The notes below the pieces were generated by a model. It did not search any database, was not told the origin of the DNA, and worked only from the letters and a program-made list of their open reading frames with translations. Below are positions 17,998 through 26,983 of a DNA stretch of 64,000 nucleotides, one piece after another. The DNA is taken from positions 186,001 through 250,000 of the forward strand of contig JAJDAO010000073.1 of NCBI GenBank assembly GCA_029261835.1. Reading direction: 5' to 3'. The position numbers were made by a program, and so were the translations under genes. The number at the start of each line of letters is the position of its first letter. The stretch's first letter is position 1. Source of the stretch: Deltaproteobacteria bacterium. Lineage in GTDB: Bacteria > Myxococcota_A > UBA9160 > UBA4427.

Positions 17998-19185
17998 ATG
18001 AACTTCGAGTTTTCCGAGAAACAGCAGGCGTTCCTGAAAGAGGTCCAGGACTTCATCGAGGTCCATCGCGATCCGGAAGTCATGGATGTGACCCGCGAGA
18101 ACATGGCCCAGCTCGTGGACACGCCCAAGCGTCGCGCCTTCATGAAGAAGCTCGGCGAGCAGGGTTGGCTCGGCATGACCTGGCCCAAGGAGTACGGCGG
18201 CGGCGAGGGGGAGGGCGTCTACGAATTCCTCCTCAACGAGGCGCTCGCCCGGGTGGGTGCACCGCAGATCGGCAAGGGTGTTGGCATCATCGGCAAGACG
18301 CTGATTCGCCATGGCAGCGAGAAGCTCAAGCGGGAGTTCTTGCCGAAGATCCTCGTCAACGATGTCGAGTTCGCCGTGGGCTATAGCGAGCCGCAGGCGG
18401 GCTCGGATGCCGCAGCCATGCAGCTCAAGGCGGAGTATGACCCGGCGCGAAAGGGCTGGGTGCTGAACGGCCAGAAGATCTTCACGACGTCGGCTCACTT
18501 CGCCGACTGGAACTGGGTCGGCGCCCGCACCGACCCCGATCAGCCCAAGCACAAGGGCATCAGCCTCTTTCTCATGCGCATGGATCAGCCCGGGCTGGAA
18601 GTGCAGCGCATGCCGACCCTTGGTGACGAGATCACGAATCAGGTCTTCTTCAACGACTGCTTCGTGGACGAAGAGTACATGGTTGGCGAGCGGGGCAAGG
18701 GCTTTCAATACATCTCGGAGGCGCTGGATCTCGAGCGGTTTACGATGTTCACCTACGCGCCCATCGAGCAGCGGCTCGAGGTGTTGCAGGCGTACGTCCG
18801 TTCCGCCGAACGCGACGGTGAGCCCCTGAAGGACGACCCGATCATACGCAGCAAGATTGCGCAGCTCACGGCGCAAGCCGAGGCGGCGCGCTGTCTTGGA
18901 CTGCGATTCCTCAGCACGTCGATGGCCGGCGGCGCCGCGCCGACGGTGCAGTCTTCTCAGTACAAGCTCTTCGCCACCGAGTTCTCGAAGCGTCTGGCCA
19001 ACGAGTCCGTCAACATCGCGGGGCCCGGAGGTCAGCTGAGGGTGCATACCGAGGAAGGGCCGATGGCCGGCCGCTCCGAGATGACGTATCGCTACACGGT
19101 GATCGACACGGTCGGCGGTGGCGCTTCGGAGATCCAGAAGAACATCATCGCCCGCCGCGGGCTCGGCCTCCCGAAGAACTTCTAG
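17998..19185 (+). CDS. Acyl-CoA dehydrogenase (catalytic-type subunit, FadE29-like)
   Basis: 395 residues from the ATG at 17998, preceded by GGAGG. ACAD signatures: 'VEFAVGYSEPQAGSDAAAMQ' in the FAD/substrate domain, 'GWVLNGQKIFTTSAHFADW', 'DEITNQVFFNDCFVDEEYM', and the C-terminal 'GGGASEIQKNIIARRGLGLP' that closes over FAD. It oxidises an acyl-CoA to the 2-enoyl-CoA and passes electrons to ETF. First gene of an operon with CaiB, two MaoC-like hydratases and a second ACAD. By analogy with FadE28-FadE29 of mycobacterial cholesterol degradation, I infer it pairs with the 21492-22625 protein as a heteromer. Confidence 0.92.
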   Translation: MNFEFSEKQQAFLKEVQDFIEVHRDPEVMDVTRENMAQLVDTPKRRAFMKKLGEQGWLGMTWPKEYGGGEGEGVYEFLLNEALARVGAPQIGKGVGIIGKTLIRHGSEKLKREFLPKILVNDVEFAVGYSEPQAGSDAAAMQLKAEYDPARKGWVLNGQKIFTTSAHFADWNWVGARTDPDQPKHKGISLFLMRMDQPGLEVQRMPTLGDEITNQVFFNDCFVDEEYMVGERGKGFQYISEALDLERFTMFTYAPIEQRLEVLQAYVRSAERDGEPLKDDPIIRSKIAQLTAQAEAARCLGLRFLSTSMAGGAAPTVQSSQYKLFATEFSKRLANESVNIAGPGGQLRVHTEEGPMAGRSEMTYRYTVIDTVGGGASEIQKNIIARRGLGLPKNF

Positions 19186-19204
19186 CCGTCGGATTTCGAA
19201 AGGC

Positions 19205-20374
19205 ATGTCGTCCAACCCGCAACTCGATGGCTTCAGCGTGCTCGACCTGTCGAGCGTGGGGCCCGCCTCGCGTGCCTCGCGTATGCTGGCCGATTACGGT
19301 GCGCGCGTGATCAAGGTCGGTCCCACCGCGAAGAAGGGGCGCGCGCAGATTCAGCCGCCCTTCCACACCTACGGTGCCGGCCGGGGGATGCAGCGGATCC
19401 AGATCGATCTCAAGGTCGAGACGGGCAAACGGACCTTCCTCAAGCTGGCGGAGACGGCCGACGTCATCATCGAGAGCTATCGCCCGGGCGTCGTCGACCG
19501 TCTCGGCATCGGCTTCGAGGACGTGAAGCGCGTCAACCCGCGGATCATCTACTGCTCGACCAGTGGCTACGGTCAGAACGGCCCCTACGCGGGCTGGGCG
19601 GGTCACGACATCAACTACCTGGCGCTGGCGGGCTTCCTCGCATGTTCGGAGCCGCGCGAGGACGGCGGTCCCCCGATTCCGGGGGCCACGGTGGCCGACA
19701 GCGCGGGCGGCGGCATGCACGCGGTTGTGGCCATCTTGGCCGCGTTGGTTCGCCGGGGCGTGAGCGGAGAGGGGCAGTATCTCGACGTCGCCGCCGCCGA
19801 GGGCGTGCTCTCGCTGATGTCGCTCTCGATCGATCAATACACCGCTACGGGTGAGGTGGCGGGGCCGCGCCAGACGCTGCTGACCGGTCGCTACGCCTGC
19901 TACGACGTCTATCGAGCGAGGGACGGAAAGTGGCTCTCGGTCGGCTCCATCGAGCCCCACTTCTACGCCAATCTGTGCAAGGCGCTCGGCTGCGAGCAAT
20001 ACGTTGCGCATCAGATGGACGATGAGAAGCAGGACGAGATTCGCTCGGCCTTCGCACAGGCCTTCGCGCAGCGTGACCGCGACGATTGGGTGGCGGAGCT
20101 CGCTCCAGGCGACACCTGCGTGGCGCCCGTCTACACCATCCCGGAGCTGGTCGAGGATCCGCATTTCAATAGTCGCGGAGTCTTCATGCAGGCGGAGCAG
20201 GCGGAGCACGGAACGTTTCGGCAGCTGGCTCCGATCCTGGCGGGAGCAGATCGCTCGCAGCCCGACCACCGAGTGCGAGTCGCCGGTGAGACCGACACGG
20301 ACCAGCTGCTCTTGGCCGCGGGCCTCAGCGCGGGCGAGATCGAGCGGCTTCGCAGAGACGGAGCCGTGGAATAG
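19205..20374 (+). CDS. CaiB/BaiF-family CoA-transferase
   Basis: 389 residues. The ATG at 19205 lies 19 bases after the ACAD stop; the longer upstream frame is its out-of-frame shadow. Family III CoA-transferase motifs: 'SVLDLSSVGPASRASRMLADYGARVIKV' region at the N-terminus, 'IESYRPGVVDRLGI', 'CSTSGYGQNGPYAGWAGHD' with Asp135 as the covalent-intermediate residue, and 'LTGRYACYDVYRARDGKWLSVG'. It moves CoA between acids, here likely activating the acid that the operon then dehydrogenates and hydrates. A racemase of the same fold is the alternative. Confidence 0.92.
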   Translation: MSSNPQLDGFSVLDLSSVGPASRASRMLADYGARVIKVGPTAKKGRAQIQPPFHTYGAGRGMQRIQIDLKVETGKRTFLKLAETADVIIESYRPGVVDRLGIGFEDVKRVNPRIIYCSTSGYGQNGPYAGWAGHDINYLALAGFLACSEPREDGGPPIPGATVADSAGGGMHAVVAILAALVRRGVSGEGQYLDVAAAEGVLSLMSLSIDQYTATGEVAGPRQTLLTGRYACYDVYRARDGKWLSVGSIEPHFYANLCKALGCEQYVAHQMDDEKQDEIRSAFAQAFAQRDRDDWVAELAPGDTCVAPVYTIPELVEDPHFNSRGVFMQAEQAEHGTFRQLAPILAGADRSQPDHRVRVAGETDTDQLLLAAGLSAGEIERLRRDGAVE

Positions 20375-20419
20375 ACGCGACCGTTGCGTGAGCAAGGAAG
20401 CAAGGAAGGAGTCAGATCG

Positions 20420-20932
20420 ATGCTTGACGAACTGCCCGCCGAAGTTCAAGACTGGATCGGCAAGGAGCGCTATCCCGAGCAGAGCGAGATTCCGGTCGAG
20501 AAGGGCTACATCTGGACGACCTGTTCTTCGGTCGAGATGGGAAACCCGATCTATTGGGATGAGAAGGTCGCCGAGGAACTCACGGGCGGTCCGATCGCGC
20601 CGCCGACGATGATCTCGGCGTGGTTCCGACCTCACCACTGGGCGCCGGCGCGCAAGAAGCAGCTATTGCCGCTGCAGGTCCACTTCGATCTGAAGGAGAG
20701 GCTGGGTCTGCCCGAGGCGGTGATGAGCGACAACACCATCACATTTGGCGTCCCGGTGCGTGTCGGTGACCTGCTGAAGACGCATCAGGTACTGCGATCG
20801 ATCAGCGATCCGAAGACGACCAAGCTCGGCACCGGTCGCTTCTGGGTCATCGACGTCGTGTATGCGAATCAGAATGGCGAACACGTGGGCACCGAGAGCT
20901 ACACCGGCGTCGGCTACAAGCGCGGGGAGTGA
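20420..20932 (+). CDS. MaoC-like hot-dog protein, FAS1-like dehydratase N-terminal type
   Basis: 170 residues beginning 'MLDELPAEVQDWIGKERYPE'; an AAGGAAGGAGT stretch lies upstream. It carries the N-terminal MaoC-like fold ('YIWTTCSSVEMGNPIYWDE', 'GGPIAPPTMISAWFRPHHW', 'ITFGVPVRVGDLLKTHQVL') and lacks the DxxxxxH hydratase motif. Such non-catalytic hot-dog subunits pair with a catalytic one, as in ChsH1-ChsH2 of cholesterol side-chain degradation. The next gene starts 4 bases downstream, supporting a complex of the two. Role: enoyl-CoA hydratase half. Confidence 0.85.
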   Translation: MLDELPAEVQDWIGKERYPEQSEIPVEKGYIWTTCSSVEMGNPIYWDEKVAEELTGGPIAPPTMISAWFRPHHWAPARKKQLLPLQVHFDLKERLGLPEAVMSDNTITFGVPVRVGDLLKTHQVLRSISDPKTTKLGTGRFWVIDVVYANQNGEHVGTESYTGVGYKRGE

Positions 20933-20936
20933 TAAG

Positions 20937-21422
20937 ATGACCAGTGAGATTCGCAACCGGACTCTGGATTCCGTCAAGCAAGGTGACGCGCTTCCCAAGT
21001 TCTCCTATGACGTGACACCCACGACGATCGTACTCGGTGCGATGGCGAGCCGGGACTGGCGCCCGATGCATCACGACAAGGATTTCGCCGTCAACCGCAA
21101 CGGCACCCAGGATATCTTTCTCAATACGCCCAACCAGGCGGCCTGGTTCGAGAAGTATTTGACTGACTGGAGCGGGCCGAAGGGGCGCCTGGGAAAGATC
21201 AAATTTCGCATGAAGGACTCGGTCTTTCCCGGCGACACGATGGTCTTCAAGGCCAGCGTGGCGAGTGTCGAGAAGGACGACACCGGATGCGGTTGGGTCG
21301 GCCTCGAGGTGAACCTCTCGGTGGGAGAGAAGACCGTGACCGATTGCTCGGTGCGACTGGCGCTCCCCGTCGACGAAGCTGACAACCCCTGGCAGCGCAA
21401 GGGCGATCAGTGGCAGCCTTGA
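20937..21422 (+). CDS. MaoC-like enoyl-CoA hydratase, catalytic subunit
   Basis: 161 residues from the ATG at 20937, four bases after the stop of the preceding hot-dog gene. It has the hydratase-2 type 'ASRDWRPMHHDKDFA', giving the Asp and His expected for water addition, followed by 'FLNTPNQAAWFEKYLTDW' and 'GKIKFRMKDSVFPGDTMVFK'. Together with the 20420-20932 product it should form a two-gene single-hot-dog enoyl-CoA hydratase of the ChsH1/ChsH2 type, acting on bulky enoyl-CoA made by the ACAD pair. Cytoplasmic. Confidence 0.87.
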   Translation: MTSEIRNRTLDSVKQGDALPKFSYDVTPTTIVLGAMASRDWRPMHHDKDFAVNRNGTQDIFLNTPNQAAWFEKYLTDWSGPKGRLGKIKFRMKDSVFPGDTMVFKASVASVEKDDTGCGWVGLEVNLSVGEKTVTDCSVRLALPVDEADNPWQRKGDQWQP

Positions 21423-21491
21423 TGGCTCGCCGCCCCGTCCCGCCGCCCCAAGCTGCCTCGTCTTTTCGAGCGACGAGCAAGAGGAATCGAA

Positions 21492-22625
21492 ATGGATCTC
21501 GAGTTCACTGAAGAACAGGAAATGTTGCGTGAGATGGTGCGTAGTCTGTGCGCCGAGTACGCCTCTCTCGAAATCGTCCGCGCCATGGAGGACGACCCCA
21601 AGGGCTTTACCAGCGACTTCTGGAAGCAGCTGGCTGAGCTGGATCTGCTGGGGCTGATCATTCCCGAGGAGTACGGCGGCTCGGGCATGGGCATGCTCGA
21701 GGCGGCCATCGTCTACCAAGAGTTCGGCCGTGCCCTCGCGCCGTCCCCCCACTTCGTGAGTTCCGTGCTGGGAGCGAGCGCTCTGCTGGTGGCGGGCAGT
21801 GAGGCACAGAAGAAGCAGATCCTGCCCAGCATCGCTTCGGGTGAGGCGATCGTGACACCCGCCTGGCTCGAGCCAGAGAACGGCTTCGGACCGAAGGGCG
21901 TACGGATGCGGGCGGAGGTCGAGGGCGACAGCTATGTCCTGAACGGCGTCAAGCGTCACGTTCTCTTTGCCAGCTCCGCGACACATCTGCTGGTGCCTGT
22001 GCGCACCGGCGACGCAGAGGGCGACATCGACCTGCTACTGGTCGATCCGGGCAGCGACGGCATCACGCTCACCCAGCAGATGAGCCTCGCCTCTGATACC
22101 CAATACAAGGTCGAGTTCAGCTCGGTCAAGGTGCCCGTCGCCAACCGCCTCGCTGCGGCCGGCTCGGGCTGGCAGACCTGGAGCCAGGTCATGCTCGACG
22201 GCGTTGTCCTGCTCGCCGTCCAAGCCATGGGCGGGGCCGCAGTGGCGCTCGACATCACCTGCGAATTCGCCAAGGATCGCCACCAGTTTGGCAAGCCCCT
22301 GGCCGCCTTCCAGGCCATCTCCCACTACCTGGCCGATGCTTCGACGGCGGTCGCAGGTGGCGTGACGTTGGCCTACGAGGCAGCTTGGGCGCGCAGCGAA
22401 GGCAAATCCATCGACCGGCTCGCCCCCATGGCCAAGCTCTTCGCTTGTCAGACCTACCGCGATCTCACCGCCATGTGCGAGCAGGTCTACGGCGGTGTCG
22501 GGTTCACGATCGAGTACGACATCCAGCTCTACTTCCGCCGCGCCAAGCAGCTGCAGATCACCTGGTGGGACACCTCGTATCTCGAGGAGCTGGTGGCTGC
22601 CAGCGTGCTCGACGGGGAGGCGTAG
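21492..22625 (+). CDS. Acyl-CoA dehydrogenase (partner subunit)
   Basis: 377 residues. The start has GAGG upstream. ACAD N-terminal helices ('FTEEQEMLREMVRSLCAEY'), 'LDLLGLIIPEEYGGSGMGML' and 'CEQVYGGVGFTIEYDIQLYF' identify the family, but the C-terminal 'GTSEI'-type FAD-closing segment of catalytic ACADs is absent; the end reads 'TWWDTSYLEELVAASVLD'. This fits the non-catalytic-side subunits of heteromeric ACADs (FadE28 type). The SRPBCC start codon follows the stop directly, so the two are probably translationally coupled. Confidence 0.9.
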   Translation: MDLEFTEEQEMLREMVRSLCAEYASLEIVRAMEDDPKGFTSDFWKQLAELDLLGLIIPEEYGGSGMGMLEAAIVYQEFGRALAPSPHFVSSVLGASALLVAGSEAQKKQILPSIASGEAIVTPAWLEPENGFGPKGVRMRAEVEGDSYVLNGVKRHVLFASSATHLLVPVRTGDAEGDIDLLLVDPGSDGITLTQQMSLASDTQYKVEFSSVKVPVANRLAAAGSGWQTWSQVMLDGVVLLAVQAMGGAAVALDITCEFAKDRHQFGKPLAAFQAISHYLADASTAVAGGVTLAYEAAWARSEGKSIDRLAPMAKLFACQTYRDLTAMCEQVYGGVGFTIEYDIQLYFRRAKQLQITWWDTSYLEELVAASVLDGEA

Positions 22626-23051
22626 ATGGCCGATGTGCTCGTGAGCGGCGAGATCGACGGGTCGGTCGACGATCTGTGGCGGCTCGTGGCGGATTTCGGT
22701 GCGGTCGGCTGGATGAAGGGCGTCACGGGAGTCGAGGTCACGGGTGAGGGCGTGGGAATGGTGCGCGCCATCTTCGCCGGTGGTGACGAGGCTATTGTCG
22801 AAGAGCTGGAGTCCCTCGACGAGGCGGGGCGCCAGATCGGCTATACCATCAAGCGGAACAATCCACTGCCCGTCGAGAACTACCACGCGACCTGCAAGGC
22901 GGTCGATCTCGGCGACGGGCGAAGCCGTCTGGATTGGGCCTGTTGCTTCGATGCGAAGGGTGTCGACGAGGCCACGGCCAAGGCGGCGGTGGAGGGCATG
23001 TACGGCGTCCTCATCAGCTGGGTGAAGGAGGGCGTCGAGCGGTCGGGCTGA
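22626..23051 (+). CDS. SRPBCC-family (polyketide cyclase/dehydrase-like) protein
   Basis: 141 residues; the ATG abuts the stop of the ACAD gene. It has the START-like small-molecule binding fold: 'VLVSGEIDGSVDDLWRLVADF' at the N-terminus, 'YTIKRNNPLPVENYHATCK' and 'SRLDWACCFDAKGV' strands, and a long C-terminal helix ('AKAAVEGMYGVLISWVKEGV'). These proteins bind hydrophobic ligands, and some catalyse cyclisation or dehydration. Within this operon it may carry or process the bulky hydrophobic substrate; that role is inferred from position only. Confidence 0.85.
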   Translation: MADVLVSGEIDGSVDDLWRLVADFGAVGWMKGVTGVEVTGEGVGMVRAIFAGGDEAIVEELESLDEAGRQIGYTIKRNNPLPVENYHATCKAVDLGDGRSRLDWACCFDAKGVDEATAKAAVEGMYGVLISWVKEGVERSG

Positions 23052-23065
23052 CCGAGGGGGGGAGC

Positions 23066-24160
23066 ATGACCGCAGAGGCCACCAAGCGCGTGATGGGGGG
23101 CCAGAGCTGGTCGGACTTCTGCCGTGCCCTCGAGCGCGCAGGAGAGGTCGTGCTGCGGGACGGCTCACCTCGCGACGCCTTCGACCGAGCAGAGGGTTTT
23201 CGCTACCTGAGCCGCCTCACCCGAGTGGCGCTGGAATCGTTCATCGAGTGCGCCGATCCGGCAGCGCCGGTCTTTCGCCGCCCCGCACACGAGACGGTGA
23301 AGATCGGTGCGGACAACCCCGACAACTACTACCAGAGCGCCAGCGTCAGCGGTGAGTTCGAGTATCGCATCTGGGGGACGCGCGGCACCGTCCACTATCT
23401 GAGCCTGGGTACATACGTGGGAAGCTATGGCTCGGGTGGCCGCATGGGGCAAAGCGGTCAGATCGAGGCCGCAGACCTGCAGATCGAGCCGGATGGCTCG
23501 TTCGAAATCATTCTGAGCTGCCAAGAGAAGCGGGCTGCCAACTGGCTGCGCATGGAGCCCGACACATCGTTGCTGATCGTTCGACAGACGTTCCAGGACA
23601 GGGAGAGCGAACGGATTGCTGACCTCCGCATCGAGCGGCTCGGCTCCGACACGCCGCCACAGCCACTCTCGGCGGCATTCCTGGATCATGGACTCGCATC
23701 GGCCGCCGCCTACGTGGCCGGGACCTCGGCACTCTTCTGCGACTGGTCCGAGGGCTTTGCGAAGCGCAAGAACGAGCTCCCGCCCCTTGACCCCGCCATC
23801 GCGACCGCTGCCCACGGCGACCCGAATATCTGCTACTTCCACGGCTACTGGGAGCTCGACCCCGAGCAGGCGCTGCTGATCGAGGTCACGCCTCCTCGCT
23901 GCGACTACTGGAACTTCCAGCTCAACAATCACTGGATGGAGTCGCTCGACTACCGCTACCACAGGATCGACGTCAACCATCATGGGGCCGTGTACGAGGA
24001 CGACGGCTCGGTCCGGCTGGTCGTCGCCCACAGCGATCCGGGGCACGGCAACTGGCTCGATACGGCGGGCCACGCCCGCGGTACGATGTGCTTGCGCTGG
24101 ATTCGCGCCGATGCTCATCCACAGCCGCAGACTCGCGTAGTCAGGCTGCAGGAGGTTTGA
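23066..24160 (+). CDS. DUF1214-domain protein
   Basis: 364 residues from the ATG at 23066 (GGGGGGAGC upstream). 'DNPDNYYQSASVSGEFEYRI' near residue 75 and 'LEVTPPRCDYWNFQLNNHW'-like text near residue 275 (here 'IEVTPPRCDYWNFQLNNHW') with 'MESLDYR' match DUF1214 proteins, whose function is not established and which recur in steroid, terpenoid and aromatic catabolic regions. No signal peptide or membrane helix is visible. Last gene of the operon that starts at 17998; the 14-base gap behind the SRPBCC gene supports co-transcription. Confidence 0.8.
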   Translation: MTAEATKRVMGGQSWSDFCRALERAGEVVLRDGSPRDAFDRAEGFRYLSRLTRVALESFIECADPAAPVFRRPAHETVKIGADNPDNYYQSASVSGEFEYRIWGTRGTVHYLSLGTYVGSYGSGGRMGQSGQIEAADLQIEPDGSFEIILSCQEKRAANWLRMEPDTSLLIVRQTFQDRESERIADLRIERLGSDTPPQPLSAAFLDHGLASAAAYVAGTSALFCDWSEGFAKRKNELPPLDPAIATAAHGDPNICYFHGYWELDPEQALLIEVTPPRCDYWNFQLNNHWMESLDYRYHRIDVNHHGAVYEDDGSVRLVVAHSDPGHGNWLDTAGHARGTMCLRWIRADAHPQPQTRVVRLQEV

Positions 24161-24197
24161 CCGCGGTCGTCGGCATGGCAAGCGGCGGGAAGCGATC

Positions 24198-25361
24198 ATG
24201 AAGAGATGGATACTGCTCGGGCTGGTGTCTGTGGCGATTCTCGGTGGCATCGTCATCGACCGCATCTTGCCAAGTGCGATCGAGCGCGGCGCGAATAGCG
24301 TGCAGCCGCACGAGCGCCATGCCGTTCGCGAGGCTGCTCGTGCACTTCACGCCACGATTCCGGTCGTGGACCTGCACGCGGATCCACTGCTGTGGAAGCG
24401 AGATCTGGCAGTGCGAAGTGATCGCGGACACGTCGACTTGCCACGGCTGCAGGCGGGTGGTGTCGCACTGCAGGTATTCGCAGCCGTCACCAAGAGCCCG
24501 TTCGGCCAGAACTACCAGAGAAACGAGGCCAACAGCGACGAGATCACGTTGCTCGCGATGGCGCAGCTCTGGCCGTTTCGCACTTGGACCAGCCGATTTG
24601 AACGGGCAGTCTATCAGGCCGAGAAGCTCCAGGATCTCGACCGCCGTGCGGGTGAAGCATTTCGTATCATCCGCTCGAGGCGAGATCTCGAGACGCTGCT
24701 CGAGGCCCGTCGCCGCGGGCTGACCACCGTGGGTGGCCTGTTCGGTATCGAGGGCGCGCACGCGCTCGAGGGTGACCTCTCCCGGCTCGGCCAACTCTAC
24801 GATCTGGGCCTGCGCGTCGTCGGCCTGACACACTTCTTCGATAATCGTCTGGGCGGTTCGCTGCACGGCGTCAGCGGAGAGGGGCTGTCGGACTTCGGTC
24901 GTTCGGTCGTCGAGGAGGCCGACCGGCGCCGAATGGTCATCGACGTCGCCCACGCTTCCCCGCAAATGGTGCGCGACGTACTCGCGCTATCGAGTCGCCC
25001 CGTGATGCTCTCGCACGGCGGATTCGCGGGCGTGTGCAAGACCGCGCGCAATCTGGACGACGAGCTGATGAAGGCGATCGCATCCGCTGGTGGACTGATC
25101 GGTGTGGGCTTCTGGGAGGGTGCCGTGTGCGATATCAGCCCTCAGGGAGTCGTCGAATCCATTCGCTACGGAATCGAGCTGGTCGGCGTCGACCACATCG
25201 CACTGGGATCGGACTACGATGGAACGACCGCAGTGCTCTTCGACGCCTCCGAGCTCGCTGTCCTCAGCGAGACGATGCTCGATCGGGGCTTCTCCGAAGA
25301 CGCCATTCGCCGCGTGATGGGCGAGAACGCCATTCGCTTCTTTCTCGAGAGCCTGCCGTAA
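24198..25361 (+). CDS. Membrane dipeptidase, peptidase family M19
   Basis: 387 residues with one N-terminal anchor ('MKRWILLGLVSVAILGGIVI'). Zinc-site elements of renal-dipeptidase enzymes are all present: 'VVDLHADPLLWKRDL' (HxD), 'FGIEGAHALEGD' (bridging Glu), 'MVIDVAHAS' and 'PVMLSHGG' (His), and 'IALGSDYDGT' (Asp). It would hydrolyse dipeptides, including D-amino-acid dipeptides, outside the cytoplasmic membrane. It is 37 bases behind the DUF1214 stop on the same strand, so it could be read with the catabolic operon, but the function gives no link. Confidence 0.9.
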   Translation: MKRWILLGLVSVAILGGIVIDRILPSAIERGANSVQPHERHAVREAARALHATIPVVDLHADPLLWKRDLAVRSDRGHVDLPRLQAGGVALQVFAAVTKSPFGQNYQRNEANSDEITLLAMAQLWPFRTWTSRFERAVYQAEKLQDLDRRAGEAFRIIRSRRDLETLLEARRRGLTTVGGLFGIEGAHALEGDLSRLGQLYDLGLRVVGLTHFFDNRLGGSLHGVSGEGLSDFGRSVVEEADRRRMVIDVAHASPQMVRDVLALSSRPVMLSHGGFAGVCKTARNLDDELMKAIASAGGLIGVGFWEGAVCDISPQGVVESIRYGIELVGVDHIALGSDYDGTTAVLFDASELAVLSETMLDRGFSEDAIRRVMGENAIRFFLESLP

Positions 25362-25392
25362 GCCAGCTTGGCGACATCGTGCTCACGCCGGG

Positions 25393-25971
25393 CTAGCGAT
25401 TCGGAGCCACTGCGTCCTCGACCAAGCCGCAGATGGTGTGCCACGCCACGATGTGAGCCTGCTGGATGTAGGGCGTGATGTCCGAGGGCACGCGAAGGCA
25501 GAGATCGACCTGCGAGGCCAATTGCTCCCCCGAGGCGCCCGTGAAGCCGATCGTCAGGGCGCCGACCGCGCGCGCCGTCCGCACGGCCTCGAGCACGTTG
25601 ACGGAGCTGCCGCTGGTGCTGATTCCGACCACCGCGTCGTCTCGCTTGGCACAGGCCGCGATCTGACGCGCGAAGACCTGTTCGAAGCCGTAGTCATTCG
25701 CGACCGCTGTCAGCACCGAAGTGTTCGCCGTGAGTGCGACCGCAGGCAGCGGCCGGCGTTCTCTCAAGAAGCGCCCGACGAATTCCGCGGCGATGTGCTG
25801 GGCATCCGCTGCGCTGCCGCCATTCCCGCAGAAGTAGATCGTTCCGCCCCGTTCCAGTGTTTCCGTCAGGCGGGATGTGATCTCGACCAGTAGACTCGCC
25901 TGCTGCTCCGCCATTGCATCGATCACAGCGGTGCTCTCTGCGATCCGTTCGCGCACGGTCTCGGTCAGCAC
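25393..25971 (-). CDS. gmhA: SIS-domain sedoheptulose-7-phosphate isomerase-like protein
   Basis: 192 residues from a GTG start. The GmhA motif 'FCGNGGSAADAQHIAAEFVG' is intact, followed by 'VGISTSGSSVNVLEAV' binding the sugar phosphate and 'FTGASGEQLASQVDLCLRVPS'. GmhA makes D-glycero-D-manno-heptose 7-phosphate for LPS inner core; related SIS enzymes act on other sugar phosphates. It lies last in a reverse-strand run behind a phosphotriesterase-like gene, with no other heptose genes in the window, so the symbol rests on sequence alone. Confidence 0.85.
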   Translation of the reverse strand: MLTETVRERIAESTAVIDAMAEQQASLLVEITSRLTETLERGGTIYFCGNGGSAADAQHIAAEFVGRFLRERRPLPAVALTANTSVLTAVANDYGFEQVFARQIAACAKRDDAVVGISTSGSSVNVLEAVRTARAVGALTIGFTGASGEQLASQVDLCLRVPSDITPYIQQAHIVAWHTICGLVEDAVAPNR

Positions 25972-26018
25972 GCGGCCAGTATCGCCTTGGCTCTGGTCCG
26001 GTGCAACCCGACGCGGCG

Positions 26019-26969
26019 TCAGCTCGCCTCGAAGAAGCGGCGCGGATTCCCGGTGGTGAGGGTTGCGATCTGTTCCTCACCGATGGCGGCCTCGCGCAGC
26101 GCGGGCAGCACGTCGTCTGGTATGTGCCGGAAGTTCCAGTTGGGCATGATCGTGTCCTGGATCGTCTTGAAGACATCCGGCGGAAACCAGTCCATCTGGC
26201 AGCAGGCATCGTGCGAGAGCACCATGCGTTCACTCCAGCCTCGGCGGCAGAGCTCGGCCACGACCACTACGCGTTGCGCGGTATCGAGTGGTGCATCGAT
26301 TCCGAAGCGGTCCATTCCGATGAAGCTGCCGCGCCCGAGCAGTGATTCCAGGTAGTCCAGGTCGTCGCTGTCACCCGAGTGGCCGATGATTACGGTCGAG
26401 AGATCAACACCCTCGTCCTCGAAGATGTCCTGCTGGAACAGGCCGGCCTTCACAGACACATCTGTGTGCGTGGTGATGGGAACCCCGGTCGCCTTGTGCA
26501 AACGCGCGGCGACGCGCAGCAACTTCTCGTTGGCCGCGGTGCCGCCCTCCTCACCCGTTGCGCACTTGATGATGCCCGCCTTGCTATCCGTTCCCTGGAT
26601 CCCCTTCTCGATATCGTCGATCAGATACTCGACCAGACGATCCTCGGGCCAGGCGTGCATCCAGGGCTCCGACTGGTAGTAGAAGCCCGTCGCAGCGACC
26701 ATCTGCATCTCGGCCTTCTCCGCCACTTCGCGGATGATGTGAATGTCGCGCCCCAGGTTGATGGTCGTGACATCAACGATGGTCTTGACGCCCCGCTCGG
26801 CGGCTGCCTTCATCTGCTCGACGGCGCGCTGAACCAGGGCCTCCGAGTCAACCCAGCGGTCGGAAGCCATGCGCATCGACCAGTTGGTGCAGAGCACGTG
26901 CTCGTGCATCAGCGTGAAGCCGAGATCGCGAGTGTCGATCGGGCCGAGCACCCCATTGATGGTCGCCAT
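26019..26969 (-). CDS. Phosphotriesterase-family hydrolase/lactonase-like
   Basis: 316 residues. The PTE metal site is complete: 'FTLMHEHVL' (HxH, His22 and His24), 'GIIKCATGEEG' (lysine to be carboxylated), 'PITTHTDV' and 'VIIGHSGDSDD' (two His), and 'VLSHDACC' (final Asp). The family includes aryldialkylphosphatases, quorum-signal lactonases and uncharacterised PTE homology proteins; the sequence does not decide between them. It follows the LLM gene by 14 bases, so the two are co-transcribed. Cytoplasmic, no signal peptide. Confidence 0.88.
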   Translation of the reverse strand: MATINGVLGPIDTRDLGFTLMHEHVLCTNWSMRMASDRWVDSEALVQRAVEQMKAAAERGVKTIVDVTTINLGRDIHIIREVAEKAEMQMVAATGFYYQSEPWMHAWPEDRLVEYLIDDIEKGIQGTDSKAGIIKCATGEEGGTAANEKLLRVAARLHKATGVPITTHTDVSVKAGLFQQDIFEDEGVDLSTVIIGHSGDSDDLDYLESLLGRGSFIGMDRFGIDAPLDTAQRVVVVAELCRRGWSERMVLSHDACCQMDWFPPDVFKTIQDTIMPNWNFRHIPDDVLPALREAAIGEEQIATLTTGNPRRFFEAS

Positions 26970-26983
26970 GATCGTCTTCTCCT

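Noticed and set aside
17917..19215. A 432-residue reverse-strand frame
   Set aside because: Antisense of the acyl-CoA dehydrogenase gene and its operator region.
19145..20638. A 497-residue reverse-strand frame
   Set aside because: Antisense of the CaiB and MaoC genes; composition is shadow-like, with no motif or start signal.
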